Assembly (NCBI GenBank): GCA_002722315.1
Contig: PBLG01000001.1
Coordinates: 1 to 64,000, forward strand
Origin: Lysobacterales bacterium
Lineage (GTDB): Bacteria; Pseudomonadota; Gammaproteobacteria; Xanthomonadales; Wenzhouxiangellaceae
DNA: 64,000 nt
Reading direction: 5' to 3'
Shown here piece after piece: positions 26,440 through 35,193 of the stretch. Each line of letters begins with the position of its first letter. Positions within the stretch are counted from its first letter, which is position 1. The translations under genes and the position numbers were made by a program. Below the pieces are notes generated by a model that did no database searches, was not told the DNA's origin, and saw only the letters and a program-made list of their open reading frames with translations.

Positions 26440-28248
26440 ATGAACCGCTATTTGCCGAGAGTCTCGGCGGCGTGTCTTGCCGTGGTGCTGCTGGCCGGCT
26501 GCGGCGATGACCGCGATGCCGACTCGTCGCCGATGATCTCCGACGCCCGGCCGCAGCGGACCGACGAGCGCGCCCGGCTTGTCGACGTCGCTGATCAGGT
26601 CGGCCTCGGCTTCACACACGACAATGGCATGAGCGGTGACCTGTATTTCATCGAACCGGTCGGCTCGGGCGCGGCACTGGTCGATTTCGACAACGACGGC
26701 GACCTGGACGTGTTGCTGGTGCAGGGCCAGAGGCTTCCGGCCGCTGCTCCGAATTCGCCGATGCCGGCCGAACCCCCCGAGGCTGCCCTCCGCTCGCGCG
26801 TGTTCCGCAATGAGCTCGTGCACGCGGATGGTACGCGCGGGGAACTGCGGTTTACCGACGTCACCGAGTCCAGCGGCCTGGTGGCGACTGGCTACGGGAT
26901 GGGCGTGGCCGCGGGCGATATCGACAACGACGGTCGTATCGATGTCTATCTGACCAATTTCGGCGCCAACCAGCTTTGGCGCAATGTCTCCGACGCTTCC
27001 GGCATCCGTTTCCAGGACGTAACCGAGCGATCGGGCACCGGTGATGCACGCTGGTCGACCAGCGCCAGCGTTGCCGATCTGGACGGCGATGGCCTGCTCG
27101 ATCTATACGTGGCCAACTACGTCAATTTCCGCTTCGAGAATCACAAGACCTGTCGGACGCCCGGTGGACGCCCAAACTATTGCGGCCCCCAGTCCTACCA
27201 GGGCGAACCCGACAGCATGTTTCTCAACAAGGGAGAGCTGAGGTTCGAGGACGTTTCCGGCCGGGCCGGGATACTGGGGTCGCCATCCAGCGGTCTGGGC
27301 GTGGTCACAGCGGATTTCGATCGGGATGGTCATCTCGATATCTATGTTGCCAACGATCTGCAGCCCAACTTTCTGTGGCGCAACCTCGGCGCCGATACCC
27401 CGGGTTTCGAGGACGTGGCTCTGCTCAGCGGCAGCGCCGTAGCCATGGACGGTCGCGCGCAGGCGTCGATGGGGCTGGTCGCGGGCGACATCGACAACGA
27501 TGGGGACGACGATCTATTCATGACCCATTTGCGCACCGACAGCAACACGCTGTATCGCAACGACGGATCGGCCGGCTTTATCGATGCCTCCTTTACCAGC
27601 GGCCTGGGCGCGCCCAGCCTGGCCGTTACCGGTTTCGGTACGGTACTGATCGATCTCGACAACGACGGCTGGCTTGATATCGTGACCGCCAACGGCGCCG
27701 TGGCCATCATCGAAGAGCAAGCGCGGCAGGGCAGTCCCTATCCGCTTGCCGAGCCCAATCTGGTGTTCTACAACACCGGTGGCGGCGACTTCATCGACAT
27801 CACAGACTCGGCCGGCGGTGAACTCACGAGACTCGAGGTCAGCCGGGGACTGGCTGTCGGCGACATCGACAACGACGGGCGTAGCGACATTCTGCTGAGC
27901 AACAACAACGGTCCGGCCCGGCTGTTGATGAATCGCACGCGCACGGATCATCACTGGCTTGGCCTGAGACTGCTGACCGCGGGTGGAACGCGCGACGCAC
28001 TGGGTGCGCAGGCAACGGTATTCCTGAGCGACGATCGGCGTCTTTCGCGTCGCGCGGCGACCGACGGCAGCTATCTTTCCGCCAGCGATCCCCGGGTACT
28101 GTTCGGACTCGGCGACGACGACCAACCGGTCACGGTCGAGGTCAGGTGGCCGGGGGGAGGGGTCGAGCAGTGGCAGGGACTTTCACCCGGTCGGTATCAT
28201 GAGCTCGAAGCCGGGACCGGCACACCCGTGGAGACCGCAACGCGATGA
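26440..28248 (+). CDS. CRTAC1/UnbV family beta-propeller lipoprotein
   Basis: About 602 aa from ATG 26440 (track start 26371 lies inside the previous gene). Lipoprotein signal VLLAGCGDD. The body has FG-GAP/VCBS repeats with Ca2+-binding DxDxDG-type loops (DFDNDGDLDVLL, DIDNDGRIDVYL, DLDGDGLLDLYV, DFDRDGHLDIYV, DIDNDGDDDLFM, DLDNDGWLDIVT, DIDNDGRSDILL), indicating a seven-bladed propeller. The C-terminal ASPIC/UnbV domain is HHWLGLRLLTAGGTRDALGAQATV...LFGLGDDDQPVTVEVRWPGG. Function in bacteria is undefined. Stop overlaps the PPIase start by 4 bp. Confidence 0.88.
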   Translation: MNRYLPRVSAACLAVVLLAGCGDDRDADSSPMISDARPQRTDERARLVDVADQVGLGFTHDNGMSGDLYFIEPVGSGAALVDFDNDGDLDVLLVQGQRLPAAAPNSPMPAEPPEAALRSRVFRNELVHADGTRGELRFTDVTESSGLVATGYGMGVAAGDIDNDGRIDVYLTNFGANQLWRNVSDASGIRFQDVTERSGTGDARWSTSASVADLDGDGLLDLYVANYVNFRFENHKTCRTPGGRPNYCGPQSYQGEPDSMFLNKGELRFEDVSGRAGILGSPSSGLGVVTADFDRDGHLDIYVANDLQPNFLWRNLGADTPGFEDVALLSGSAVAMDGRAQASMGLVAGDIDNDGDDDLFMTHLRTDSNTLYRNDGSAGFIDASFTSGLGAPSLAVTGFGTVLIDLDNDGWLDIVTANGAVAIIEEQARQGSPYPLAEPNLVFYNTGGGDFIDITDSAGGELTRLEVSRGLAVGDIDNDGRSDILLSNNNGPARLLMNRTRTDHHWLGLRLLTAGGTRDALGAQATVFLSDDRRLSRRAATDGSYLSASDPRVLFGLGDDDQPVTVEVRWPGGGVEQWQGLSPGRYHELEAGTGTPVETATR

Positions 28249-29873
28249 AAAATGGCGCTCACCCGCGGACCTGGCGCTTGTCATCGGTGGCGGTCGTCGC
28301 GGTTGCCGCGGCGCTTGCCCTCCAGGCCTGCGGCGACCCTTCATCCGGTACGGAGCCTGTCGCGGTCTGGGACGGCGGTGAACTCGAACGAGAGCGATAC
28401 GAAAATTGGCTCGACTCTCATAACCTGGAACCGTCGCACGAGTCGGCTCGAAATCTCGCGTTGATCGTGTCGATGGCTGCCGCGGCGCGCCATCGCGGGA
28501 TGGATGACAGCGCCGAGGTGCTCCTGTCGGTCGAAGCCATGCGCCAGGCCAGACTTCTGCCCGCGCTCAATCGGCATGTCGATGCTCAGGTCTCGATATC
28601 GGACGAAGAGCTCGAGCAACTCGCCGACGCAAATCCGGATGCCTTCAAACGGCCGCGCAAGCTGCTTCTGCGCGGCATATTCAAGCGCCTGCCGACAGAT
28701 GGCGCCGAGCGCGACCAGGTGCGTCGCGAAATGCTGGCGTTGAGGGCTCGGGTGCAGGACGGGGCCGACATCAAGCCGCTGGCGGTGAACGAATCCGAGT
28801 CGCAGAATCGCTTCCGCGAGGGAAGCATCGGCTTCGTCGATCCCGATGCCCTGCCAGTGCCGGTTCGCGACGCGGTCGAGGGTCTCGAAATCGGCGAGGT
28901 CAGCGAATTGATCGAACACGCCGGTGGGCTGGCGTTCTACTTGTGTGAGCGCATCAGCCCCGAAGTCATTCCCGATGCCGACGAGGTGCGATTCAAGTTC
29001 CGTCAGAACCTGTTTCGCCAGCGCAGAGCCGAGTTGAACAGGGTGCTGCTGAAGGAGCTCGATGCGCAGGTCAGGGTTCGCCTGGAACAGGATCCGGTAC
29101 TTCAGGCCGGTCGCTACGAGCTACCCGCTGGCTGGATCGACGATCTGATCCGTCATCGGTTGCCGGACCGCGATCCTGGATCGCTGACCGACCGACAAAA
29201 GCAACGCTTGCTGCGTGAATGGGGCCGGCGGGTGGCCATGACCGATCATGCCGAAGGACTCGGCCTTGTCGACGCCGAGGAACTGGCCGATGCGATGCGC
29301 TGGAACCTTGTCCACGCACTGGCGACGACCGAATTGCGATTCCGGGTCGACGAACGCCTGAGACCGCCGGTCGAGAGCGAGCTGCGTGCGCTCTACGAGC
29401 AGCGGCGGATGAGGATGCGCAACCCGCCTGCATATCGGGTTGCGGCAATCCAGTTTGCCGGCGTCGCGGGTCGGGACGACCGAGAAATTATCGGCCGGGC
29501 GCGTGATGCCGCTGCGCGAATCCGCGGCGGCGCGCTGGACTTCGGCCTGGCCGCGCGCGAACTTTCCGTTCACCCCTCCGCGAGCAACGGCGGCATGCTC
29601 GGCTGGATGACTTCGCGCGAACTCGGGGCACTCGAGATGGGTCTGCTCAAGCCGATGCGCGTACTGGCACCGGGCGAGGACTCGGGCCTGTTGCGGGCAC
29701 CCAGCGGCCTGTGGCTGGTGAGATTGCTCGAGCGACGGGCGGCCACGCCCATGACCTTTGCGCAGGCGCGCGGGAAGCTGGAAGGCGTGTTCGAGCGCGA
29801 CCAGATCGAGCGACTGGAGTCCGAAGTCCGCGAACAGCACCGGGCGGACATCAACCTGCGGATCCTCGAGTAG
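28245..29873 (+). CDS. Second parvulin-type PPIase lipoprotein
   Basis: A 542-aa lipoprotein (ALALQAC29GD lipobox). The chaperone-like N-terminal region is followed by a PpiC domain (LLLRGIFKRLPTDGAERDQVRREMLALRARVQDGADIKPLAVNESESQNRFREGSIGFVDPDALP). A second PpiC-like segment ends the protein (YRVAAIQFAG...ALDFGLAARELSVHPSASNGGMLGWMT). It has the same two-domain layout as the protein at 21.8-23.6 kb but is well diverged, so the two are old paralogues. Coupled to the UnbV gene (ATGA overlap), suggesting it helps fold that propeller outside the cytoplasm. It converges on the 29892-34932 operon. Confidence 0.82.
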   Translation: MKNGAHPRTWRLSSVAVVAVAAALALQACGDPSSGTEPVAVWDGGELERERYENWLDSHNLEPSHESARNLALIVSMAAAARHRGMDDSAEVLLSVEAMRQARLLPALNRHVDAQVSISDEELEQLADANPDAFKRPRKLLLRGIFKRLPTDGAERDQVRREMLALRARVQDGADIKPLAVNESESQNRFREGSIGFVDPDALPVPVRDAVEGLEIGEVSELIEHAGGLAFYLCERISPEVIPDADEVRFKFRQNLFRQRRAELNRVLLKELDAQVRVRLEQDPVLQAGRYELPAGWIDDLIRHRLPDRDPGSLTDRQKQRLLREWGRRVAMTDHAEGLGLVDAEELADAMRWNLVHALATTELRFRVDERLRPPVESELRALYEQRRMRMRNPPAYRVAAIQFAGVAGRDDREIIGRARDAAARIRGGALDFGLAARELSVHPSASNGGMLGWMTSRELGALEMGLLKPMRVLAPGEDSGLLRAPSGLWLVRLLERRAATPMTFAQARGKLEGVFERDQIERLESEVREQHRADINLRILE

Positions 29874-29891
29874 TTTTGCGCCCGCACAGAG

Positions 29892-30323
29892 TTATTCAGA
29901 GGTTCCCCGGGAATCCGGCGGTTGCTTGGGTGGGGCTTCCATTATGGGCGTGAACCGTTTTCGCTTGCCGCTCAGCGAGATGCTCTCGACGTAGTAGAAG
30001 TAAGCCGTGTCGGCTTCGATTCCATCGTCCACGAACCGGTAATCCCTGGGGAGGTCGGTGGTGCCTGCACCGAGCACCGGCTGCGGCGTGATGCGTTCAT
30101 AGGGGCCGTCGCGTTGCTCGGCCCGATACACATCGAAACCGAAATTATCGGATTCACTGGCGGTGGACCATTTGACGGTGTTGGTGAGCCGATGCCCGGT
30201 GGGTTCATGCACCGGCGCGCCGGTGCATGCCGCCATCGTCAGCGTCGCAGCGGCCATCAACAGCCGGGCCAGGCCGGTCCCCCGGGGGATTCGCAGCAGC
30301 CTCGTGCTCGCCCGGCCGCTCAT
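29892..30323 (-). CDS. Small lipoprotein with fibronectin type III-like domain
   Basis: A 143-aa protein with lipobox LTMAAC33TG and then one FnIII-like domain (NTVKWSTASESDNFGFDVYRAEQRDGPYERIT...YRFVDDGIEADTAYFYYVESISLSGKRKRFTP). The track ORF starts at 30758, but ATG 30323 overlaps the stop of the upstream UnbV gene by 4 bp and puts the signal at the N terminus. Last gene of the three-gene minus-strand operon. Probably an outer-membrane adhesion or scaffold domain; no enzymatic features. Confidence 0.75.
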   Translation of the reverse strand: MSGRASTRLLRIPRGTGLARLLMAAATLTMAACTGAPVHEPTGHRLTNTVKWSTASESDNFGFDVYRAEQRDGPYERITPQPVLGAGTTDLPRDYRFVDDGIEADTAYFYYVESISLSGKRKRFTPIMEAPPKQPPDSRGTSE

Positions 30324-32179
30324 TGCGCGACCGCAGCTCGCCGAACGATCATTTCCCGATCCAACCCGGTGACCGGGTGGCGGCTCTCCGCGCCGTCCGG
30401 CCAGGTCACGACAACCTCGACCGGGTGCCGGTCGGCGCCCAGGCCGAAGACCGCTGCCGGCATGACCTGTGCCTGGTAGCCGCGGGTCGGCATGATGCTC
30501 TGCCGCGGCGACGCGGCGGCGTCCAGACGTATGCTGGCGCCCAGCGCGGCCCGGTTCGGGCCATCCTGTTCGAGACGGACGCGCAGCCATCGATTGCCGG
30601 TCTGCTGATCGTTGCGCAACAGGACCGGCGGGCCGCCGACCTGGGTGATAAGAATGTCGAGATCCCCGTCGGCATCGATGTCGGCATAGGCCGCAGCGCG
30701 GCCGGCCAGCGGACGCTGCAGGTCGCCTTCGCCGGCGAGCAGAAACCGGCGCGGACAATCATCGCCGCAGTTCCAGAACAATTGTGGGGGCTGTTCGTAG
30801 GCCTGGCTGGGCTGGACCTTGTGAATCTCCCGCTCCAGGTGACCGTTGGCCTGAAACAGGTCGAGCCGTCCGTCCAGGTCGGCATCGAAGAAAAACACGC
30901 CGAAGGTCAGCGCCAGCCGGCTGGGCGGTCCGATGCCGCTGGTCGAGGACTGGTCGGCATAGAGTTCCGGGGTGCCCTGCGAGAGATAAAGCGACGTCAT
31001 CTCGCCGGCGAAGTTGCCCATCGCGATGGCTCTTCGCGCGACCCCGCCGAGCATGGCCGTATCCATGCCCATCGCGCCGGTCGCGTGGCCGTCGGGATCG
31101 AAGGCCAGGCCCGTCTCGACGCCCAGTTCCTCGAATTTGCCGCCGCGATTGAGAAACAGGAAATTGCGCACCGTGTCGTTGGCCACGACCAGGTCCAGCC
31201 GGCCGTCCTCGTCGATGTCCACCGGAATGACGGCCAGCGCCTTCCCTTCCGGGCGCCCGTTGACCGGGTGCGAGACCTCGATGCCGGCCGACCCGCTGAC
31301 GTCGCTGAAGCGACCGTTACCGTCATTCCGGTAAAGCCTGTTGTGCCGGCCCGCGTAGTTGGTCGGCGGGCCGAAGGCGCGCCCGATGCCGGTCAGGCGG
31401 TAATCCACTGACAGGTCGATGTCCAGCGACCATTCGACGTAATTGCAGACGAACAGGTCGAGGTCGCCGTCGCCATCGGCGTCGAAGAATGCCCCGCAGG
31501 TACTCCAGTCGGTGTTTTCGCCTGCGACCCCGGCCGCGTCGGTGACGTCGGTGAAGCGGCCGTTGCCGAGGTTGCGGAACAACCGATTTTCCCCGACCGC
31601 GGCGATGAACACATCCGGCCGGCCGTCGCCGTCGAAGTCGCCGACGACCGGAGCGGTCGCGTAGAAGCTGGTATCCAGTCCGGAGCCGTCGGTCGCGTCG
31701 ATGAAGCTGCCATCGCCCCGGTTGAGATAAAGCCGCTGGGTGGGCCGGCTGCGATCGGCCGAATAGTCGTGCCATGGCCACAGGTCGCCGTTGGCCAGAA
31801 GCAGGTCCGGGTCTCCGTCGCCGTCGAAATCGGCGAACGCCGCCCCGCTGCCCATGGTCTCGGGCAGCAGCTTGAGCCCGTAGGCACCGTTTTCATGCAC
31901 GAAATCGATCCCGGACCCAGCGGTGATGTCTTCGAACGGCAGACGGGGCGGCGCCGGCGTTGCCGGGTCGTCCTCCGGCAGGCGGGTGGCAAGCGCCGGT
32001 TCCGCCTCGGCAAGCGCATCGGGTGGCGGCGTTCGGCTGAACCACCAGGCGCCCACGCCGGCCAGGAGGCCGGCAATGCCGATCACCGCGATCGACCACC
32101 TGACGGCGGTGCCGATCACCCGGTCGTCGTCGGCCACCCATTCTTCCTTCGGTGTATCGGTTCGTTCGTTCGGCGTCAT
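30320..32179 (-). CDS. Membrane-anchored CRTAC1/UnbV beta-propeller protein
   Basis: A 619-aa protein with one N-terminal transmembrane helix (WSIAVIGIAGLLAGVGAWWF) rather than a lipobox. A beta-propeller of FG-GAP repeats follows (DFDGDGDPDLLL, DFDGDGRPDVFI, DADGDGDLDLFV, DIDEDGRLDLVV, DADLDGRLDLFQ, DIDADGDLDILI). It ends in an ASPIC/UnbV domain (NRWLRVRLEQDGPNRAALGASIRL...VFGLGADRHPVEVVVTWPDG). Same architecture as the lipoprotein at 26.4-28.2 kb. Four-base overlaps with both operon neighbours imply tightly coupled production with the pentahaem protein. Confidence 0.88.
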   Translation of the reverse strand: MTPNERTDTPKEEWVADDDRVIGTAVRWSIAVIGIAGLLAGVGAWWFSRTPPPDALAEAEPALATRLPEDDPATPAPPRLPFEDITAGSGIDFVHENGAYGLKLLPETMGSGAAFADFDGDGDPDLLLANGDLWPWHDYSADRSRPTQRLYLNRGDGSFIDATDGSGLDTSFYATAPVVGDFDGDGRPDVFIAAVGENRLFRNLGNGRFTDVTDAAGVAGENTDWSTCGAFFDADGDGDLDLFVCNYVEWSLDIDLSVDYRLTGIGRAFGPPTNYAGRHNRLYRNDGNGRFSDVSGSAGIEVSHPVNGRPEGKALAVIPVDIDEDGRLDLVVANDTVRNFLFLNRGGKFEELGVETGLAFDPDGHATGAMGMDTAMLGGVARRAIAMGNFAGEMTSLYLSQGTPELYADQSSTSGIGPPSRLALTFGVFFFDADLDGRLDLFQANGHLEREIHKVQPSQAYEQPPQLFWNCGDDCPRRFLLAGEGDLQRPLAGRAAAYADIDADGDLDILITQVGGPPVLLRNDQQTGNRWLRVRLEQDGPNRAALGASIRLDAAASPRQSIMPTRGYQAQVMPAAVFGLGADRHPVEVVVTWPDGAESRHPVTGLDREMIVRRAAVAQ

Positions 32180-34932
32180 GGCGTGCCGCGATCGATCTTC
32201 GGCGGGTTCAGCGGATAGATCACTATATCGTCCGCGGCGTGGTCGGCGGCCGGATCGCGCGCCCGTGCGATCGCAATGGCCCGGTCACGCGCGTTGTCGT
32301 CGATGCGGTATTTACGATGCAGCTCGGCGTGCTCGTCGGCGGACGCGCGCTCGCCGCGCATGCGCAGTACCTGGGCCAGTCCATAGTGGCTTTCGGCCCG
32401 CTCGGGGTCGATCGCCAGCGCGCGCTCGAACCAGGATCGTGCCTGTGCGAGCGCATCGTCCCGCGTCGAGCCGGGCGACGCCAGGCGAGCGCGCTCCAGC
32501 CATGCCTGGCCCAGCTGATCCAGAAGCCTGTAGTCGCGACTGAAATCGAAACCGCGAGTCCTCGCTTCCTGGTAACGGGTCTGTTCGAGATCCGTCCAGA
32601 TTGCTATCGCGTCCTCCACGAAGCCGTTCTGCCGGTTCAACTCGCCGGTCCAGTAGGCCACCGCCCAGGGATAGGCGGGATGCTCGCCGCCGCCGGCTTG
32701 CGCCAGCGCGGCGGCCGCTGCCTCGAGGCGTCCGTCTTCGAGGCGGGTGCGCGCGAGGTTCAGGAATCCCAGGCCGCGCCCCATCCCGGCGACCTGCTCG
32801 AACGCAGCCTCGGCCTGGCGAAGTTGCCCGGCGCGCAGCAAGCCGATGCCGTAATCGTTCCAGCGCATCCACAGCGGCGCCTCGGTGCTCGGGTTGCGGG
32901 CCGACGCGACGCCGCCCACCACGGCCTGCGCCTCGCCCAGTACCGTCACGGGCAGGTCGTTTCGTACGAACGCGTCGCCCTGCACCTGGCGCATCATCAC
33001 GGTATCGAACTTGCGGTAATTGACCCGCGCGGTCAGCGTCAGGGGCATGTCCTCGGGCATCGACTCGGGCAGCGTCAGCGCGTAGTGAAGCGTGGCTGCT
33101 GCGCCCGGCGGGATCTGGTGGTTGTACAACGGGGTGAATATGTCTTCGGCGTTGCGTCCATCGATGCGGTTGCCGTCCCGGTCGAGCATGTAGACGTTGA
33201 TCCGGTGGGCCCGGGGATCGACGCTGCCGTCGCCGGCGTCGGCGGCACCCGAATGGCCGATCACTTCGCCGCCGGCCCGGGCGACGAGTTCGACCCAGAG
33301 CTCGTTGGAATCGGCGGTGCCCTGGGTCAGGGGATGCCCGAGCGTGAGCGTGCGGATCACGATCTCGACCAGGTAGCGTCCGCCCGGTTCGAGCGTGGCG
33401 GACTCGACGCTGTCGGGTCCCAGCAACTCGCCACCGATGTCGTGGCCCCGACGCAGTCCGAAGATGTCCACGCGTACCGAGTCCTCGAGCATCTTCCGGT
33501 GATTGGCGTTGACCCAGTCGGGCATGCCGAGCATGTGCGGTATCGCGGTGTTGGCCGAGGCGAACTGGTGGTCGTGGATGGTCAATTCGCCGTGCTCGTC
33601 CGGCGCGGCGCCGAAGTCGTCGGAGACCATCCGCGGCATGTGGCAGCCGTTGCAGTTCTTCTCCGCCCGGTCCGGGTAATAGAAGCTGGTGACGCCGTGG
33701 CCGGATACGCCGGACAACAGGAAGGAGTCGTAATGATTCTGTCCGCGAAGCCACTTGTAGTCGTTCAGCGCTTCGGGCAGGTGCACCTTGTGGCAGCTGC
33801 CGCAGAACTCGGTGGATCGATGCAGCGGCTTGAGAAAGGTCTTCTTGTGAAAGCCGGGCTTGGCCTTGACCAGCATGCGATTCAGCCACTTGAGAAAGCG
33901 GTTTTCGCTGTAGGTGAACGGGTAGTGCAGCGGGGCTTCGACGGTGTAGTCGGCGTTGCCGCGCGGCGAGTTGATATGGGTGATGGCGTGACACGCCGAG
34001 CAGGTGATCCCGGCGGTCGCCGTCGGGTGATTGACGTCGTCGAAATCGGGATCGTCGAAGGCGCCCGAAAAGAACGGCACCGGGTCGTGGCATCCGGCGC
34101 AGAAGCGGCTGCGCTGGACGTTGCCGTCGCGCGCCATCGAAAATTGTCGGGTATTGCGCACCGAAAAACGGTAGACCGGATTGTTGAACGAGGCGAATCG
34201 GTGCATCGAGTGCGCCCACTGCTCGTGCGTGTCGGCATGGCATTCGCCGCAGTAGGTGTCGTTCATGAGATCCCGTGCCGGGATGAAGTCTCCGCTGGCC
34301 GTGCGCGCGAGCGAGGGCTGAAAATACTGCTCGCCTTCGGCCGGCCCGGTTCGTCCCCACTGGCGCGGGTCCTGCATCTGGGCGGCGAGCATGACCGCCG
34401 CGAACAGCGCGCCGCCGGCCAAGATCGCCCCGCCGACCCGCCAGTTGATTCGTTTTCCGGCGAGTCGATGCAGCACGAACAGCCAGACAACGGCGAGCCA
34501 GCCTGCCACGTGGAGCCAGTAGGCAGCTTGGCGCGCCGCAGGTGCGCGCAGTTCCAGCAGCGGCAGACCCCGAGTCAGGGCGAGTCCGCTGGCCAGCAGC
34601 ACCAGGGCGCAGGCCAGCAGGGCGTAGCCCACCTTGACGGCGCGCCGGTTCGGCCGGTCGTGCGCGTTTCGGACATGCTGGATGCCGTAGACGATGACCG
34701 GAACGATCAGCAACAGGCCCAGCCCCAGGTGCGCCAGGAACATGTACTGGTAGAAGTAGTCCTGGAAGACCTGGCCGCTGGCGGCTTCGGCAATGCGGAT
34801 CGTGAGCAGGTAGAGACTGTTGACCGAAATCAGCGCGAACAGCGCGAACAGTGCGAACAGCAGGATGCGCAAACGCGGCCCGACGGCGGGCACATAGCGT
34901 CGCAGTCGCGGCTGTCCCGGGGAATCCTTCAT
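32176..34932 (-). CDS. Membrane pentahaem cytochrome c fused to TPRs
   Basis: A 918-aa protein. Four or five transmembrane helices occupy residues 20-210 (first: RILLFALFALFALISVNSLYLL; several hydrophobic, His-containing segments). Five CXXCH sites lie between residues about 230 and 430: CGECH, CAGCH, CSACH, CGSCH and CNGCH. A beta-rich segment follows, then C-terminal TPRs (YGIGLLRAGQLRQAEAAFEQVAG..., ARSWFERALAIDPERAESHYGLAQVLRMRGE). The layout suggests electron passage between the quinone pool or membrane and periplasmic partners, with TPRs docking other proteins. First gene of the operon with UnbV and FnIII proteins. The fusion of membrane helices, haems and TPRs is unusual. Confidence 0.85.
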   Translation of the reverse strand: MKDSPGQPRLRRYVPAVGPRLRILLFALFALFALISVNSLYLLTIRIAEAASGQVFQDYFYQYMFLAHLGLGLLLIVPVIVYGIQHVRNAHDRPNRRAVKVGYALLACALVLLASGLALTRGLPLLELRAPAARQAAYWLHVAGWLAVVWLFVLHRLAGKRINWRVGGAILAGGALFAAVMLAAQMQDPRQWGRTGPAEGEQYFQPSLARTASGDFIPARDLMNDTYCGECHADTHEQWAHSMHRFASFNNPVYRFSVRNTRQFSMARDGNVQRSRFCAGCHDPVPFFSGAFDDPDFDDVNHPTATAGITCSACHAITHINSPRGNADYTVEAPLHYPFTYSENRFLKWLNRMLVKAKPGFHKKTFLKPLHRSTEFCGSCHKVHLPEALNDYKWLRGQNHYDSFLLSGVSGHGVTSFYYPDRAEKNCNGCHMPRMVSDDFGAAPDEHGELTIHDHQFASANTAIPHMLGMPDWVNANHRKMLEDSVRVDIFGLRRGHDIGGELLGPDSVESATLEPGGRYLVEIVIRTLTLGHPLTQGTADSNELWVELVARAGGEVIGHSGAADAGDGSVDPRAHRINVYMLDRDGNRIDGRNAEDIFTPLYNHQIPPGAAATLHYALTLPESMPEDMPLTLTARVNYRKFDTVMMRQVQGDAFVRNDLPVTVLGEAQAVVGGVASARNPSTEAPLWMRWNDYGIGLLRAGQLRQAEAAFEQVAGMGRGLGFLNLARTRLEDGRLEAAAAALAQAGGGEHPAYPWAVAYWTGELNRQNGFVEDAIAIWTDLEQTRYQEARTRGFDFSRDYRLLDQLGQAWLERARLASPGSTRDDALAQARSWFERALAIDPERAESHYGLAQVLRMRGERASADEHAELHRKYRIDDNARDRAIAIARARDPAADHAADDIVIYPLNPPKIDRGTP

Positions 34933-35054
34933 GCGGCGGCCGGGCCGCTGCCTCGCCGGCGCCGGCTCGCGGGGCAGTGGTCCATGCGGTTGCCCGGCAG
35001 GTTTCCGAATGTTGCAGCGGGCTGGGTCATCGAAACGGGGGCTTGAAACGTTGG

Positions 35055-35094
35055 CAGAGTATATGCCGGTAAATCACTCAGTACGTATACTCTG
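35055..35094. promoter_or_regulatory. Inverted repeat in divergent promoter region
   Basis: cagagtata (35055-35063) and tatactctg (35086-35094) are perfect 9-bp inverted repeats 22 bp apart. They lie midway between the divergent pentahaem operon (start 34932) and the FG-GAP/TPR gene (35194). Each arm contains TATACT on one strand, a near-consensus -10, so the same palindrome could place -10 elements for both directions or serve as operator half-sites. -35 boxes are weak. Confidence 0.5.
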
Positions 35095-35193
35095 GCTCGA
35101 CTCGATGATTGATCGGCGCCGCGCCCGTTGGCCGCGATAGTGTCAACAATCGTAGTGGCAATCGTCGGACCTTTTCGAATGGAGTGGATGACC

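Noticed and set aside
32312-34360. 682-aa minus-strand ORF in another frame of the pentahaem gene
   Set aside because: Arg-rich frame-shifted translation of the real gene.
32152-35046. 964-aa plus-strand ORF opposite the pentahaem/TPR gene
   Set aside because: Antisense shadow of a GC-rich gene; no domain sense, whereas the opposite strand has five CXXCH motifs and TPRs.
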